The notes: generated by a model from the letters alone, not told the origin. A DNA stretch of 64,000 nucleotides from Rouxiella sp. WC2420 (GCF_041200025.1 NZ_CP165628.1:2046001-2110000); one strand, 5' to 3'; positions 9,461 to 19,258 are shown, counted from the stretch's first letter. Program-made: numbers and translations.

Positions 9461-10210
9461 TCAAGCAGATACTAATGCTGCGAGAGCAACGGCGTCGGCA
9501 CCGGCCGGGATTCGCATAGGGGCAGAGTCGTCGTTGGCCGCCCGCCAAATTGCCTCGGCGACATCAACGGCATGAGTTATTATCTCGGTTTTAAGCATGC
9601 TGGCGAAGATATTTTGCGCGTATTCAGCATAATCACCCGGGAAAACATCCTGCATTCGCGATTGCGCATTTTCACCGAATGCGGTTTGCGGGGCCATGCC
9701 AGGCAGCACCAGATTAACCCGTACATTAAACGGGGCGAGTTCCAGTGCCAAAGACTCGGTGAAGGCATTCACGGCCGCTTTGCTGGCGGCGTAGACCGAA
9801 AGTAACGGCAAAGATTTTAGTGTTACGGTTGAGGTGACATTAATCACTACGCCGGATTTTCGCTGTGTAAATTGGGGAATAAATGCCCGTGTTAGCGCAA
9901 TGGTGCCAAAGGTATTGGTGTTGAAAATATCAAACACCACATCCATTGACGTACCTTCTAATGCGCTCAAAATCCCTATCCCGGCATTGTTCACCAAAAC
10001 ATCAATCTCACCCGCTTCTTTAACAACATTTTCAATGCTTTGCGCATTAGTTACATCCAGCGGCAAGATACGCAGATTGTCTGAAGAAGGCAGCAAACCT
10101 TCACGCGGTGTTCGCATGGTGGCAATGACTTTCCAATCGCGTTCGAGGAAGTAACGTGCTGTTTCCAATCCAAATCCTGATGAACATCCGGTAATTAATA
10201 CAGTTTTCAT
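9461..10210 (-). CDS. SDR family oxidoreductase
   Basis: A 249-residue classical short-chain dehydrogenase. It has the nucleotide-binding motif TGCSSGFG near residue 10, the VNNAGIG motif, and the catalytic YAASK preceded by the serine region NVTSTVTL. The ATG at 10210 has AGGAG at a normal distance; an upstream GTG two codons earlier is less likely. It is divergent from an AraC-type regulator at 10308, the usual arrangement for a regulator and its target, so the regulator probably controls this gene. Substrate unknown. Confidence 0.88.
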   Translation of the reverse strand: MKTVLITGCSSGFGLETARYFLERDWKVIATMRTPREGLLPSSDNLRILPLDVTNAQSIENVVKEAGEIDVLVNNAGIGILSALEGTSMDVVFDIFNTNTFGTIALTRAFIPQFTQRKSGVVINVTSTVTLKSLPLLSVYAASKAAVNAFTESLALELAPFNVRVNLVLPGMAPQTAFGENAQSRMQDVFPGDYAEYAQNIFASMLKTEIITHAVDVAEAIWRAANDDSAPMRIPAGADAVALAALVSA

Positions 10211-10307
10211 AATCACTCCTGGAAAGTAAGTAAGGAGATAACTATAGTCTTCTCAATCTGTACTTAATATAATGCTAAGTCCGGTTATCATTAGCAGGAG
10301 TCCAGTT

Positions 10308-11210
10308 ATGAGCGATCCTTTAGCCGAAGTTGTCACCCTCCTTCAACCGCAGGCTTCTTTTTCAAAGCAGGTCAGCGCGGCGGGAACTTGGCGTGCGCAT
10401 CGTACAGAAACCGGCAGGCCGTTTTACTGTGTGATACTCGAAGGCAGCTGCTGTCTGGAGGTCCTAAACCAACCTTCGCTGATCTTGCAGAAAGGCGATT
10501 TCGTACTGATTCCCGATGCCTGGGATTTCAGTATGTCGAGCTTGCCGCCCTCTGAGTCTATTCATTTCAATACTTTACCGGTAATGATCTCAGAAGGCGT
10601 TTTCAGGCTGGGCAGGCAGGAGGGCAAAGCTGAAGTTGAAGTGTTGCTCGGGCACATCCATTTTGCTTCGCCCGACGCTGCGCTACTGGTCTCGCTTTTA
10701 CCGCAGCTGCTGCTTGCTCGAGGAGAAAACAGGCTGTCTACGCTGGTGCAACTGATTGTGGACGAGACACGCGACAAACGCCCGGCGCGAGAAGTTATTT
10801 TGCCGCGACTGCTTGAAGTTATGCTTATCGAGGCGCTGAGATCTTCTAGCGCCATCGCCACGTCTGCGGGATTATTGCGCGGGCTTGCTGATGAGCGTCT
10901 TGCCGCCGCCATCAGGCAAATCCATAAAGCTCCAGCAAAAAAATGGACCGTGGAGTTGTTGGCTAAAGAGGCGGCTCTGTCTCGCTCAACCTTCTTTGAG
11001 AGATTTAGGATGGCCACCGGGGTAGCGCCGATAGAATATCTTTTGGCCTGGCGAATGGCGCTCGCCAAAAAAATGTTGCAGTACAAAGAGGGCAACGTCG
11101 CCGAGGTGGCCGAGCGCGTCGGTTATGGTTCAGCCAGCGCCTTCAGCGTGGCGTTTACTCGCTACGTTGGCATTCCTCCGGCCCATTACGCGCAAAGTAT
11201 TAATCTCTAG
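10308..11210 (+). CDS. AraC family transcriptional regulator (cupin N-terminus)
   Basis: A 300-residue regulator. The N-terminal ~170 residues form an AraC-type cupin ligand domain (segment FYCVILEGSCCLEV) and the C-terminal ~100 residues hold two helix-turn-helix units (LAKEAALSRSTFFERF and VAERVGYGSASAFSVAFTRY). The ATG at 10308 is chosen for AGGAG eight bases upstream. It is divergent from the SDR gene at 9461-10210 with about 100 bases between them, which suggests autoregulation and activation of that SDR. The effector cannot be inferred. Confidence 0.9.
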   Translation: MSDPLAEVVTLLQPQASFSKQVSAAGTWRAHRTETGRPFYCVILEGSCCLEVLNQPSLILQKGDFVLIPDAWDFSMSSLPPSESIHFNTLPVMISEGVFRLGRQEGKAEVEVLLGHIHFASPDAALLVSLLPQLLLARGENRLSTLVQLIVDETRDKRPAREVILPRLLEVMLIEALRSSSAIATSAGLLRGLADERLAAAIRQIHKAPAKKWTVELLAKEAALSRSTFFERFRMATGVAPIEYLLAWRMALAKKMLQYKEGNVAEVAERVGYGSASAFSVAFTRYVGIPPAHYAQSINL

Positions 11211-11641
11211 CGCCAAACGTAGCGATAGAACAATCCCTCTGTGCGCCTGCTGACATTGGGCATTGAATCATAAAGTCTCAAAGCCTTTTTGTTATTGCTC
11301 AGACATGACCACGCAAGATTGAGATTTTGTCTTTCGGCGCTGCTCTTAAGATTGAGCATCAATGCCCTGGCCAGTCCTTTACCCTGAAATTCTTCAAATA
11401 AAATAATTAGATAAAGATACATTTCGGTGGGTTTTTGCTGAACACATATCAAGCCGGCCTGTTGTCCATTGACATAAACCCAGCGAAACCATTCTGGTTT
11501 TAGTTTCGAGCTAAATTCTTCTTTCTGAAAAGCCTCATCCCAACCTACTGAATTTTCGATTATCCCGCGCATGTATTTTTCGAATATAGGAAAGAGTTGG
11601 GCCATTTGCTCAGGATTTATTTTCCGATAATCAATTTCCAT
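11207..11641 (-). CDS. GNAT family N-acetyltransferase
   Basis: A 144-residue single-domain GNAT protein. The acetyl-CoA pyrophosphate-binding motif appears as FQGKGLARALM, followed by the late GNAT helix SNNKKALRLYDSMPN and the terminal strand. Its stop codon overlaps the end of the convergent AraC gene by 4 bases. The acceptor substrate cannot be predicted; such small GNATs act on amino groups of small molecules or protein N-termini. About 200 bases without a gene lie upstream. Confidence 0.82.
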   Translation of the reverse strand: MEIDYRKINPEQMAQLFPIFEKYMRGIIENSVGWDEAFQKEEFSSKLKPEWFRWVYVNGQQAGLICVQQKPTEMYLYLIILFEEFQGKGLARALMLNLKSSAERQNLNLAWSCLSNNKKALRLYDSMPNVSRRTEGLFYRYVWR

Positions 11642-11855
11642 ATCAATTCCTTAATTTGCTGAAGGCCAGTCAGACTGGCATGTTTGCATTATGTCGATAG
11701 GCGTCAATCAGTTCTCATTGATAAGCCCTTGATGATGCTTCGATTAGCCTGCCTTATCAATATGTCCATTTAGAGACAATGAAAGTCGAATTCTCGACAT
11801 AAAGCCAATTGTTTAATCATTAACCTAGACGCATTCTCACTGGCGAGTGCTTTTC

Positions 11856-13328
11856 ATGTCTAACAACACAAGGCTACTGGCAGCCTTAATCCCTTTAATA
11901 TCTTCGAGTTGTAGCGTAGGCCCTGACCAGCCGCCGCAGGCAACGGTCACACTCAATGCCCTCAGGCCGCCGGTATCTGCCTTGGCGGATCGATGGTGGC
12001 AGCTGTATCAAGACTCCAATTTAAATCTGGCGGTAGAGCAGGCTTTAAGCAACAACCGCAGTCTGCGCGTGGCTGCCGCAAAATTGCTTGAGGCTCGCGC
12101 AGTGCTTAATGAGACAGATGATGAGCGATTGCCCGGCACGACGTTTTCTGCCAACGCGGGCTACGGCAGCACAATCAATGACCAAATCGCAGCGGCGCGG
12201 CAGCAGAGCGGCATTCGCACCGGCTCGCGTTACGGAATCGGGATTGACGTGCAGTGGGAAGTCGATCTTTTCGGTCGTCTGCACTCCCTGAGCCGGGCCG
12301 CCGAGGCGGACGCACAGTCGGCGCAGGCGGCAGAGGATGGCCTCCGCGTGGTGGTGGCTGCCGAGACCTCGCGGGCCTGGCTAGATGCGTGTAGCTACGC
12401 GCAGCAAATCGGCATAGCGCAGCGTTCGCTGGAAATGGCCGAGCACGGGCAGCAAATCGCTGAACGGCTGCGCCAGTCCGGGGCCGGTGTCACCCTCGAC
12501 GTGGTGCGAGCTCAGGCACAGGTTGAGCAAACCCGAGCCAGTTTGCCGCTTTTGCAGGCTGCGCGACGCAATACGCTGGCGGAGCTGGCAGTGTTAATGG
12601 GGCATTTGCCAGACGATCCCCCACAGGCAGCCGCAGACTGTCAATCGCCACCGCAGTTGGCTCACTCTGCGGTGCAGGCAACCAATGGTATGGCGATGTT
12701 AAGCCGACGGCCTGACGTTTTACAGGCTCAGCAGCAGCTGATTGCCGCTACAGCAAGAATTGGCGTTGCGACGGCCGACCTTTATCCGCGTATCTCGTTG
12801 GGTAGCAGCGTGTTGAGTTCCGCTCCTCAGCCCGATGGTTGGGATAAAAGCGGCGCTTCTGTTTGGAGCATCGGGCCGCTGGTCTCGTGGTCGTTTCCTG
12901 ATCTCAGCCAGGCCAGGGCGCGCATTGCTCAGGCTGGCGCGCGGGAAAGTGCAGCGCTGGCCAACTTCGACGGCACGCTGCTTGGCGCTTTAAAAGAGGT
13001 GCAGCAGAATCTCTCGGATTACGACGCGATTCAGCAACAGCAGCAGGCGCTAACTCAAGCCGATAAAAACAGTCAGCAGGCATTGCAGCTTGCCCAATAT
13101 TCATGGCAAGCCGGGGCGACCACGGCTTTGGACTATCTAGACGCGCAGCGTAGCGATATCGCCGTGCAAAGCCAGCTGGCGCAGGTTAATGCGCAGGTCA
13201 TTGATGCTCAGATATCGCTGTTCAAAGCCCTCGGCGGTGGCTGGCAACAGGCTCCTGCCGTGGTATTGCCAACACCGCAACGCGCTAATCCCCAGTTTCC
13301 CCTTATTGCCAAACGAGAAAATCTTTGA
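11856..13328 (+). CDS. outer-membrane efflux lipoprotein (NodT/OprM type)
   Basis: A 490-residue outer-membrane factor of a tripartite pump. A short hydrophobic leader ends in the lipobox-like ISSSC, so the mature protein would be lipid-anchored at that cysteine. Two OEP repeats with long alanine/glutamine-rich helices follow, as in NodT and OprM. ATG 11856 is preferred over GTG 11847, though neither has a strong ribosome site. The stop overlaps the start of the membrane fusion gene by one base (TGATG), so the two are translationally coupled. Together with the next two genes it should form a complete drug or aromatic-compound exporter. Confidence 0.9.
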   Translation: MSNNTRLLAALIPLISSSCSVGPDQPPQATVTLNALRPPVSALADRWWQLYQDSNLNLAVEQALSNNRSLRVAAAKLLEARAVLNETDDERLPGTTFSANAGYGSTINDQIAAARQQSGIRTGSRYGIGIDVQWEVDLFGRLHSLSRAAEADAQSAQAAEDGLRVVVAAETSRAWLDACSYAQQIGIAQRSLEMAEHGQQIAERLRQSGAGVTLDVVRAQAQVEQTRASLPLLQAARRNTLAELAVLMGHLPDDPPQAAADCQSPPQLAHSAVQATNGMAMLSRRPDVLQAQQQLIAATARIGVATADLYPRISLGSSVLSSAPQPDGWDKSGASVWSIGPLVSWSFPDLSQARARIAQAGARESAALANFDGTLLGALKEVQQNLSDYDAIQQQQQALTQADKNSQQALQLAQYSWQAGATTALDYLDAQRSDIAVQSQLAQVNAQVIDAQISLFKALGGGWQQAPAVVLPTPQRANPQFPLIAKRENL

Positions 13329-14446
13329 TGACCGTACAACCAACCCCTGTTCAGCAACGGGCTATTTCCCCTTATCGCGCTAAACCGCGCCCCCGAACCA
13401 TTATCGCCATTGTGTTACTTGCGCTGATTATGCTGGCGTGGGGCATTTATTGGTGGACCACTGGGCGATGGCTCATCGATACCGATGATGCCTACGTGCG
13501 CGCCGATATTGTGACTTTGGCACCGCGTATTTCCGGTTATCTGACTGAAGTTAATGTTGAGGACAATCAGCAGGTAAGGGCCGGTGAAGTGTTGGCACAA
13601 ATTGATACTCGCGACTATCAGGCCAAGGTCTGTCAGGCCGCCGCCGCTGTCAGGGCCGCAGCAGCAGAACTTAGCGTGCAGCAGGCGCGGATATTCAGCC
13701 TTCAGGCTCGTCAAATTCAGCAAAAAAGTCGTATTGACGATGCTCAGGCAGCGGTGCGGGCGGCTGGCGCAGAGTCTGAACGTTCGGCATTGGAAGAGCG
13801 TCGCCAAGTACGGCTGATGAGCCAGAATGTCAGTAGTATGCAGCAGCTGGAAGCAGCAAAGGCGGAGATGAATAAAACCGCGGCCAATCTTGCTCGGGCG
13901 CAGGCACAGGCATTGATGAGCAAACAGGCCCTGATGGTGCTGGCAAGCGACAGGCAGGCGGCGGAGGCCGAGTTGGTTAAAGCCGATGCTTTGCAATCGC
14001 AGGCGCAGGCGATGCTGAATCTGGCGCGCATCAATTTAGGCAGTACACAGATTAAGAGCCCGATCGCGGGCACTGCCGGGGAACGAACTTTGCGCGTGGG
14101 CCAATATGTAGAAGTCGGCTCGCCGTTGCTGGCCGTGGTGCCTGACAGTGTCTATGTGATTGCTAATTTCAAGGAAACGCAGATTGATCTTATGCGCATC
14201 GGGCAAACGGCTGAAGTGACTGTAGATGCTTATGATGGCCAACGTTTCAATGGGACGGTTGAAAGCTTTGCGCCCGCCTCTGGCGCGCAGTTTGCGCTAC
14301 TTCCTCCAGACAACGCCACCGGCAATTTTACCAAAATAGTCCAACGAATGCCGGTGCGTATTCGATTGAACAAGGGGCAGGCGCGGCTCGGCGAAATTCG
14401 CCCCGGCATGTCAGTGATTGTCACGGTGGATACTCACCATGGCTAG
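13328..14446 (+). CDS. HlyD/EmrA family periplasmic adaptor of efflux pump
   Basis: A 372-residue membrane fusion protein with one N-terminal transmembrane helix (about residues 20-42), a biotinyl-lipoyl domain (DTDDAYVRADIVTLAPRISG), a long coiled-coil hairpin rich in Ala, Gln and Arg (about 95-210), the second lipoyl half (INLGSTQIKSPIAG) and a C-terminal beta-barrel. This is the EmrA arrangement that joins a DHA2 MFS transporter to an outer-membrane channel. It overlaps the gene before it by one base and the MFS gene after it by eight. Confidence 0.92.
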   Translation: MTVQPTPVQQRAISPYRAKPRPRTIIAIVLLALIMLAWGIYWWTTGRWLIDTDDAYVRADIVTLAPRISGYLTEVNVEDNQQVRAGEVLAQIDTRDYQAKVCQAAAAVRAAAAELSVQQARIFSLQARQIQQKSRIDDAQAAVRAAGAESERSALEERRQVRLMSQNVSSMQQLEAAKAEMNKTAANLARAQAQALMSKQALMVLASDRQAAEAELVKADALQSQAQAMLNLARINLGSTQIKSPIAGTAGERTLRVGQYVEVGSPLLAVVPDSVYVIANFKETQIDLMRIGQTAEVTVDAYDGQRFNGTVESFAPASGAQFALLPPDNATGNFTKIVQRMPVRIRLNKGQARLGEIRPGMSVIVTVDTHHG

Positions 14447-16007
14447 GCAAATAGCGGCACCGGCAATTTCATTACGTACCTGGGTGGCGGTTCTGGGTAG
14501 CGTAGTTGGCTGCTTTATGGCGGGCATGAACGTACACGTGACCAATGCCTCGCTGCCCAACGTGCGTGGTTCGCTAGGGGCAACGTTTGAAGAAGGGTCG
14601 TGGATCACCACCGCCTATCTGGTTGCAGAAATTATCATTATTCCAGTCACCGGCTGGCTGGTTTCAATATTTTCCATGCGTCGGGTACTGATGGTGGGCA
14701 CTGCCGGATTTGTGTTTTTTTCGATTGCCTGCTCGCTGGCGCCCAACATTCAGAGCATGATTTTTGCTCGCGCATTGCAGGGGGCGTTTGGCGGAGTACT
14801 GATCCCGCTGTCGTTCCAGCTGATTGTCGGGGAGCTGCCGAGCAACAAGCACGCACTTGGCATGGCGCTGTTTGCCGTGGCTAATAACGTTGCGCAGGCG
14901 GCGGGGCCGTCACTTGGCGGCTGGCTCACCGACGCCTATTCGTGGCGCTGGATTTTCTATTTACAGGTGCCGCCCGGCCTGCTGCTGCTGGCTGCCATTG
15001 GCTGGTCGGTTAAACCGCAACCGGTACAACTGGAAAAGCTAAGGCAGGGCGACTGGTGGGGAATTATCACCATGGCGATAGGCCTTTCGGCGCTGCAAAT
15101 CATGCTGGAAGAGGGAGGGCGCAATGACTGGTTTTCGTCATCATTTATCGTCAACTGTACGCTGCTGGCGGTGCTGGGGCTGGCGGGTTTCGTCTATGTC
15201 GAGCTGAAGAGCAAAACGCCATTTATCAATCTGCGGCTGCTTGGTCGCTATAATTTTGGGCTTGCCAGCCTGATGCAGTTTTGTTTTGGTGCAGTGGTGT
15301 TTGGTGTGGTTTTTCTGGTGCCAAATTATTTTGCCGAGGTTCACGGCTATAACGCCAGTCAGATTGGCGCGATGATGATCCCCTACGGCATTGTGCAATT
15401 TATTATGTCGTTTGCGACCCCACGCCTGATGCGCTGGACCAGCGCGCGCACGGCGATCATTGCCGGATTCGCCATCACCGGCCTCGGCTGTCTGATGAAC
15501 ATTCATCTCAACCCAAACGCGGCCTACAACGTGATTGTGCCTTCGCTGGTGGTGCGCGGTATTGGTCAATCGTTGGTGGTGGTCGCACTCGGCGTGATGG
15601 CGATTCAGGGGCTGGAAAAAGAACAGCTGGGTTCTGCCTCAGGCCTGTTTTCGATGGTGCGTAATGTCGGCGGGGCTATCGGCATCGCGCTGTCCAGCCA
15701 GATAGTCGTCGAGCGCGAAAAATGGCACGCGCAACGCATTGGCGAATCGGTAACGCTGTTTGCTCAGGCGACGCAACAGCGGCTGGTGGAGTGGGTTAAT
15801 CTGTTGGCGCATCGTCATCTGGATTACGCCAGCGCATTGTATGGCGCAGGTGCCGCGCAATTGCGACAGCAGGCGTTGGGTTTAATAAATAACACGGTGC
15901 GCCGCGATGCGCTGCTGCAGTCATACAGCGACGCTTTTTATATCGCCGGGCTGGCAATGCTGGTCTGCATGCTGGCCGGATTTATTCTCAGGAAAAACGA
16001 GGATTAA
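14439..16007 (+). CDS. DHA2 family MFS multidrug transporter (EmrB-like)
   Basis: A 522-residue inner-membrane drug:proton antiporter with 14 predicted helices. Family motifs include NASLPNVRGSLGATFEEGSWITTAYL in the first helices (EmrB signature region) and the motif C-like stretch GPSLGGWLTD. ATG 14439 overlaps the adaptor gene by eight bases, so outer-membrane factor, adaptor and transporter form one operon. The likely role is export of hydrophobic toxic compounds straight across both membranes. The stop overlaps the convergent AraC gene by four bases. Confidence 0.93.
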   Translation: MARQIAAPAISLRTWVAVLGSVVGCFMAGMNVHVTNASLPNVRGSLGATFEEGSWITTAYLVAEIIIIPVTGWLVSIFSMRRVLMVGTAGFVFFSIACSLAPNIQSMIFARALQGAFGGVLIPLSFQLIVGELPSNKHALGMALFAVANNVAQAAGPSLGGWLTDAYSWRWIFYLQVPPGLLLLAAIGWSVKPQPVQLEKLRQGDWWGIITMAIGLSALQIMLEEGGRNDWFSSSFIVNCTLLAVLGLAGFVYVELKSKTPFINLRLLGRYNFGLASLMQFCFGAVVFGVVFLVPNYFAEVHGYNASQIGAMMIPYGIVQFIMSFATPRLMRWTSARTAIIAGFAITGLGCLMNIHLNPNAAYNVIVPSLVVRGIGQSLVVVALGVMAIQGLEKEQLGSASGLFSMVRNVGGAIGIALSSQIVVEREKWHAQRIGESVTLFAQATQQRLVEWVNLLAHRHLDYASALYGAGAAQLRQQALGLINNTVRRDALLQSYSDAFYIAGLAMLVCMLAGFILRKNED

Positions 16008-16762
16008 AGATAAAATTCGGAAGGAGGGAGGCCGAACTGGCGTTTAAAGGCGGCGGCAAAGGCGCTTTGGCTTTCATAGCCGTGCTGCAAGGCAACCTGA
16101 ACAATAGGCATGCCCTGCGCCAGTGACTCAAGAGACATCAGAAGACGCGCCTGCTGTCGCCAGCGACCAAAGGTTATGCCTGTTTGTCGTTGAAACTGAC
16201 GATGAAAGGTTTTGTCGCTCATCGCCAGCATTGCGGCCCAGTCACTTGCCGCACGGCCATCGGCAGGTTCCTCGACCAGCGCCTGACAAACTCTGATAAT
16301 CCTTGCATCCTGTGGCCATGGAAGATTAAAGGGCAGTATCGGCAGCGAGCAGAGCTCATCGAGGATAAAGCGCATCAGGCGGCCATCGCGACTTTCCGCC
16401 TGATAGTCAGTTTCAACTTTGGTCGCGGCAAGAATAAGCTCGCGCAGCAGGGGCGAAACATCGATAACACAGTCGCTGTCGGGTAATCCCGGGATGGCAT
16501 CGGGATTAACAAAGATGCTGCGCATCCGAGCCGCTCCGCGCATGCGAACCGTGTGGCTGATACCGGCTTTCAGCCATACGCCACGGCTGGGTGGAACGAC
16601 CCAGCGGCCGAGCTCGGTTTCAATGACCAGCACGCCTTCAATAGCGTAAAGCAGCTGCGCGCGCTGGTGTGAGTGGGCAGGAATAATATGACCGCTGGCG
16701 TAATCGGCGGCGACCCCGATAACCGGAATTGCGGTGGAATCATTTTCAAAAGACAGTGCCAC
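16004..16762 (-). CDS. AraC family transcriptional regulator (cupin type)
   Basis: A 252-residue regulator with an N-terminal cupin (GHIIPAHSHQRAQLLYAIEGV carries the His cluster) and a C-terminal AraC domain (MLAMSDKTFHRQFQRQTG and ALQHGYESQSAFAAAFKRQFG). I prefer GTG 16762, which has AAGGA nine bases upstream and gives the usual family N-terminus; a TTG at 16807 is possible. The gene converges on the efflux operon, so it may or may not regulate it. A LysR gene lies upstream on the same strand. Confidence 0.87.
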   Translation of the reverse strand: MALSFENDSTAIPVIGVAADYASGHIIPAHSHQRAQLLYAIEGVLVIETELGRWVVPPSRGVWLKAGISHTVRMRGAARMRSIFVNPDAIPGLPDSDCVIDVSPLLRELILAATKVETDYQAESRDGRLMRFILDELCSLPILPFNLPWPQDARIIRVCQALVEEPADGRAASDWAAMLAMSDKTFHRQFQRQTGITFGRWRQQARLLMSLESLAQGMPIVQVALQHGYESQSAFAAAFKRQFGLPPSEFYL

Positions 16763-16828
16763 TGTTGTTCGTCCTTGAAGCGAAAAAATATGACCATCAA
16801 GCTGCAATAGTATGCTAACTGTCGCTAT

Positions 16829-17743
16829 TTAGACACCTTGCGTGCCGCGAAATTCACGCAATAAATCGATAAATACCCGCAGGTTGGCAGGCATATGACG
16901 GTTCTGCGGAAAATAAAGGCACAGGCCGGGAATGACTGGAGACCAGTCCTCCAGCACGGCTGTCAGGCGGCCGTGTTGGAGGTCTTCCCGCATATAACTG
17001 TCTGGCAAATAGGCAATACCCAGCCCGTCAATTGCCGCTTCGAGCATCAGCTGAATATTATCAAGCGTCAACATGCCCGGAACGTCGAGGGCGATTTCCT
17101 GACCCTCTTTGGAAAACTCCCACCGATAGCGCTTGCCGCTGGGCAGCCGCTGACGAATGCAACGATGCTGTGCAAGCTCTTCTGGCACCCTGGGCGTGCC
17201 GTGGCTGGTGAGATAATCAGGCGAAGCTACGGCAAGAAAACGCACCTCGCGCTCAAGGCGAACCGCCACCATGTCTTTAGGCACTGCCTCGGCCAATCTT
17301 ATGCCCGCATCAAACCCTTGTTCAACCACGTCGACCAGTGATCCTTCCGCCACCAGATCCAGCTCAATGGCCGGGTAGCGGCGCATAAACTCAGGGACAA
17401 TAGTGCGCAGCAGAAAACGGACTCCCGCCTCGTTGCCATTAATACGCAGCCGCCCCATCAGGTGACCCGGCGTACCGGCCACATTCTCGAATGCGGCATC
17501 TAGCCCACTTATTACCGGCTCAAGGTTTTTAAGAAACCGTTTGCCCGCCTCGGTGAGAGAGACACTGCGAGTGGTGCGATGCAGCAGACGTGCGCCCAGC
17601 GTGGTCTCAAGGGTTCTTATTACGTGACTTAGCGAGGAACGCGTTACGCCCAGCAAGTCGGCCGCGCGGCGAAAACTGAGATGTTCCGCCACACAAATAA
17701 AGGCCCGCAGCTCATTCAAAGTCGGTTTATTGATTGGTGACAT
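16829..17743 (-). CDS. LysR family transcriptional regulator
   Basis: A 304-residue LysR regulator. The N-terminal winged HTH reads FRRAADLLGVTRSSLSHVIRTLE (about residues 22-44), followed by the linker helix and a periplasmic-binding-type effector domain. It is divergent from an SDR gene at 17856 across about 110 bases, the standard arrangement of a LysR protein and its target. AATAGGTGA lies before the start codon, and the same nonamer stands before the SDR start in the opposite orientation. The effector is unknown. Confidence 0.92.
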   Translation of the reverse strand: MSPINKPTLNELRAFICVAEHLSFRRAADLLGVTRSSLSHVIRTLETTLGARLLHRTTRSVSLTEAGKRFLKNLEPVISGLDAAFENVAGTPGHLMGRLRINGNEAGVRFLLRTIVPEFMRRYPAIELDLVAEGSLVDVVEQGFDAGIRLAEAVPKDMVAVRLEREVRFLAVASPDYLTSHGTPRVPEELAQHRCIRQRLPSGKRYRWEFSKEGQEIALDVPGMLTLDNIQLMLEAAIDGLGIAYLPDSYMREDLQHGRLTAVLEDWSPVIPGLCLYFPQNRHMPANLRVFIDLLREFRGTQGV

Positions 17744-17748
17744 TATTT

Positions 17749-17850
17749 CACCTATTAATCCAATTTATAGGTCATTAACGTAACAGTAAACAGCGGGTAG
17801 GCTCTATTACTTAACGATGATTTATTTACGTCATAACCTCCAATAGGTGA
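17749..17850. promoter_or_regulatory. divergent LysR/SDR promoter with mirrored nonamer
   Basis: TCACCTATT at 17749-17757 and its reverse complement AATAGGTGA at 17842-17850 flank the intergenic region. Each copy covers the ribosome binding region of one of the two divergent genes. It may be only two similar ribosome sites, or a symmetric operator. Between them lie AT-rich sequences suitable for a T-N11-A LysR box, but I cannot single one out. Confidence 0.35.
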
Positions 17851-17855
17851 AAAAG

Positions 17856-18680
17856 ATGAGCAAAACCTGGTTTATAAGCGGAACCTCTACCGGCCTTGGC
17901 CGCCTGCTTACCGAGAGTTTACTTAAGCGCGGCGACCGCGTGGTAGCGACATTGCGCAAGCCGAACATGCTGAATAATTTGCGCGAAAAGTTTGGCGATC
18001 GACTGCACATCCTCAAACTTGATGTGACCGATACCACAGCAATCCGGGAAAGTGTCGCAGAGGCGTTTAACCATTTTGGCCGTATTGATCTGGTGGTTAG
18101 CAATGCAGGTTACGGGCTTTTTGGCGCGGCGGAAGAGGTGAGTGATGATCAACTTGAACGGCAGATTGCCACCAATCTCACCGGGTCAATTCAGCTTATC
18201 CGCGCAGTGCTCCCTTACCTGCGTCAGCAGGGAGGAGGCCGTGTGGTGCAAGTTTCTTCCGAGGGCGGGCAAATCGCTTACCCCAATTTCAGCCTTTACC
18301 ATGCGACAAAATGGGGAATTGAAGGCTTCGTCGAGTCGGTGGCTCAGGAGGTTGCGCCGTGGGGGATCGATTTTATGCTGGTTGAGCCTGGCCCGACCGG
18401 AACAAACTTTGCCGAAGGATTAGATCGCGCTCAAACCCTGCGTTGCTACGACGAAACTCCGGCTGGAGAGGTTAGAAGAGCGGTGGATAATGGCGACTTT
18501 ATTATTAGCGGTGACGCGGTAAAGGCGGTGGCCGCGATGATAGCGGCGGCTGATGCGCCCGTTATGCCTTTCCGACTGGCATTGGGCAGTACAAGCTATA
18601 GCTCGATTCGTGAAGCGTTAAGTCGGCGATTACAACAACTGGAAGCACAAAAGGCGGTGACGTTGTCTACTGATAAATAG
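17856..18680 (+). CDS. SDR family oxidoreductase
   Basis: A 274-residue short-chain dehydrogenase with SGTSTGLG near residue 8, SNAGYG, the serine region VVQVSSEGG and the catalytic YHATK. The EGF stretch after it (GIEGFVESVAQEVAPWGI) is typical of SDRs of the YbbO/hydroxysteroid-like branch. ATG 17856 is preferred over GTG 17847 because AGGTGAAAAAG provides the ribosome site. It is probably controlled by the divergent LysR gene. Substrate unknown. Confidence 0.88.
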   Translation: MSKTWFISGTSTGLGRLLTESLLKRGDRVVATLRKPNMLNNLREKFGDRLHILKLDVTDTTAIRESVAEAFNHFGRIDLVVSNAGYGLFGAAEEVSDDQLERQIATNLTGSIQLIRAVLPYLRQQGGGRVVQVSSEGGQIAYPNFSLYHATKWGIEGFVESVAQEVAPWGIDFMLVEPGPTGTNFAEGLDRAQTLRCYDETPAGEVRRAVDNGDFIISGDAVKAVAAMIAAADAPVMPFRLALGSTSYSSIREALSRRLQQLEAQKAVTLSTDK

Positions 18681-18899
18681 TTTATTGAGTCAAAGCATCA
18701 ACCTAAAGTAATTTTTACTATTATGTATCCTTTAAGTTGCCGGCAAAAAGAATACATTAATATATTTAACTTGAGATATTTATTATATATTTCCACATCA
18801 AAAGCTGCTATTGAACGAGTGTTATTATTTATCGCGCTCAACCTGATATTACTAGGGGGGTTGATTTTTGCTGTTTTTACGGCTAATAGGTGATGAACT

Positions 18900-19258
18900 A
18901 TGCACATGAAATATAATGCATTACATGATAACTGTTTTGATGTGCTCAGGCATTTAGCTGCTTTGATGGTTATTTTTGACCACCACCATTCTTTGAGTGG
19001 AGGAGCTGAGCCGGAGTTTTTCGGTTAACTTAATTAGGCTCTATTGCGGTATATATGTTCTTTTCAATCTCTGGGTATCTCATTACTCAAAATTTTGAAC
19101 GGAGAAAGTCTAATATTGAATATGCCAAGAAAAGGTTTTTTAGGATTTATCCCGGCTTGGCGATTTGCCTGATTTTCACTGTTTATATATGTTGTGGCAT
19201 GTTTGGCCGACTAGGGTTTAGCGATTGGGTAACCTCTGGCTTAGCAGTCGATCTATGA
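18900..19258 (+). pseudogene. acyltransferase-3 (OafA/YrhL) N-terminal remnant
   Basis: From ATG 18900 the frame reads NCFDVLRHLAALMVIFDHHH, the conserved N-terminus of family 3 membrane acyltransferases, including the catalytic histidine region. It stops at a TAA near 19026. The sequence resumes in another frame with LGSIAVYMFFSISGYLITQ and KKRFFRIYPGL, which continue the same family alignment, until a stop at 19258. A further hydrophobic frame to about 19410 may be more of the same protein but is not recognisable. The intact family is 350-650 residues with ten or more helices, so this is a decayed gene. The surrounding DNA is more AT-rich than the neighbours, which suggests an O-antigen or prophage-type acquired gene. 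Confidence 0.8.
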
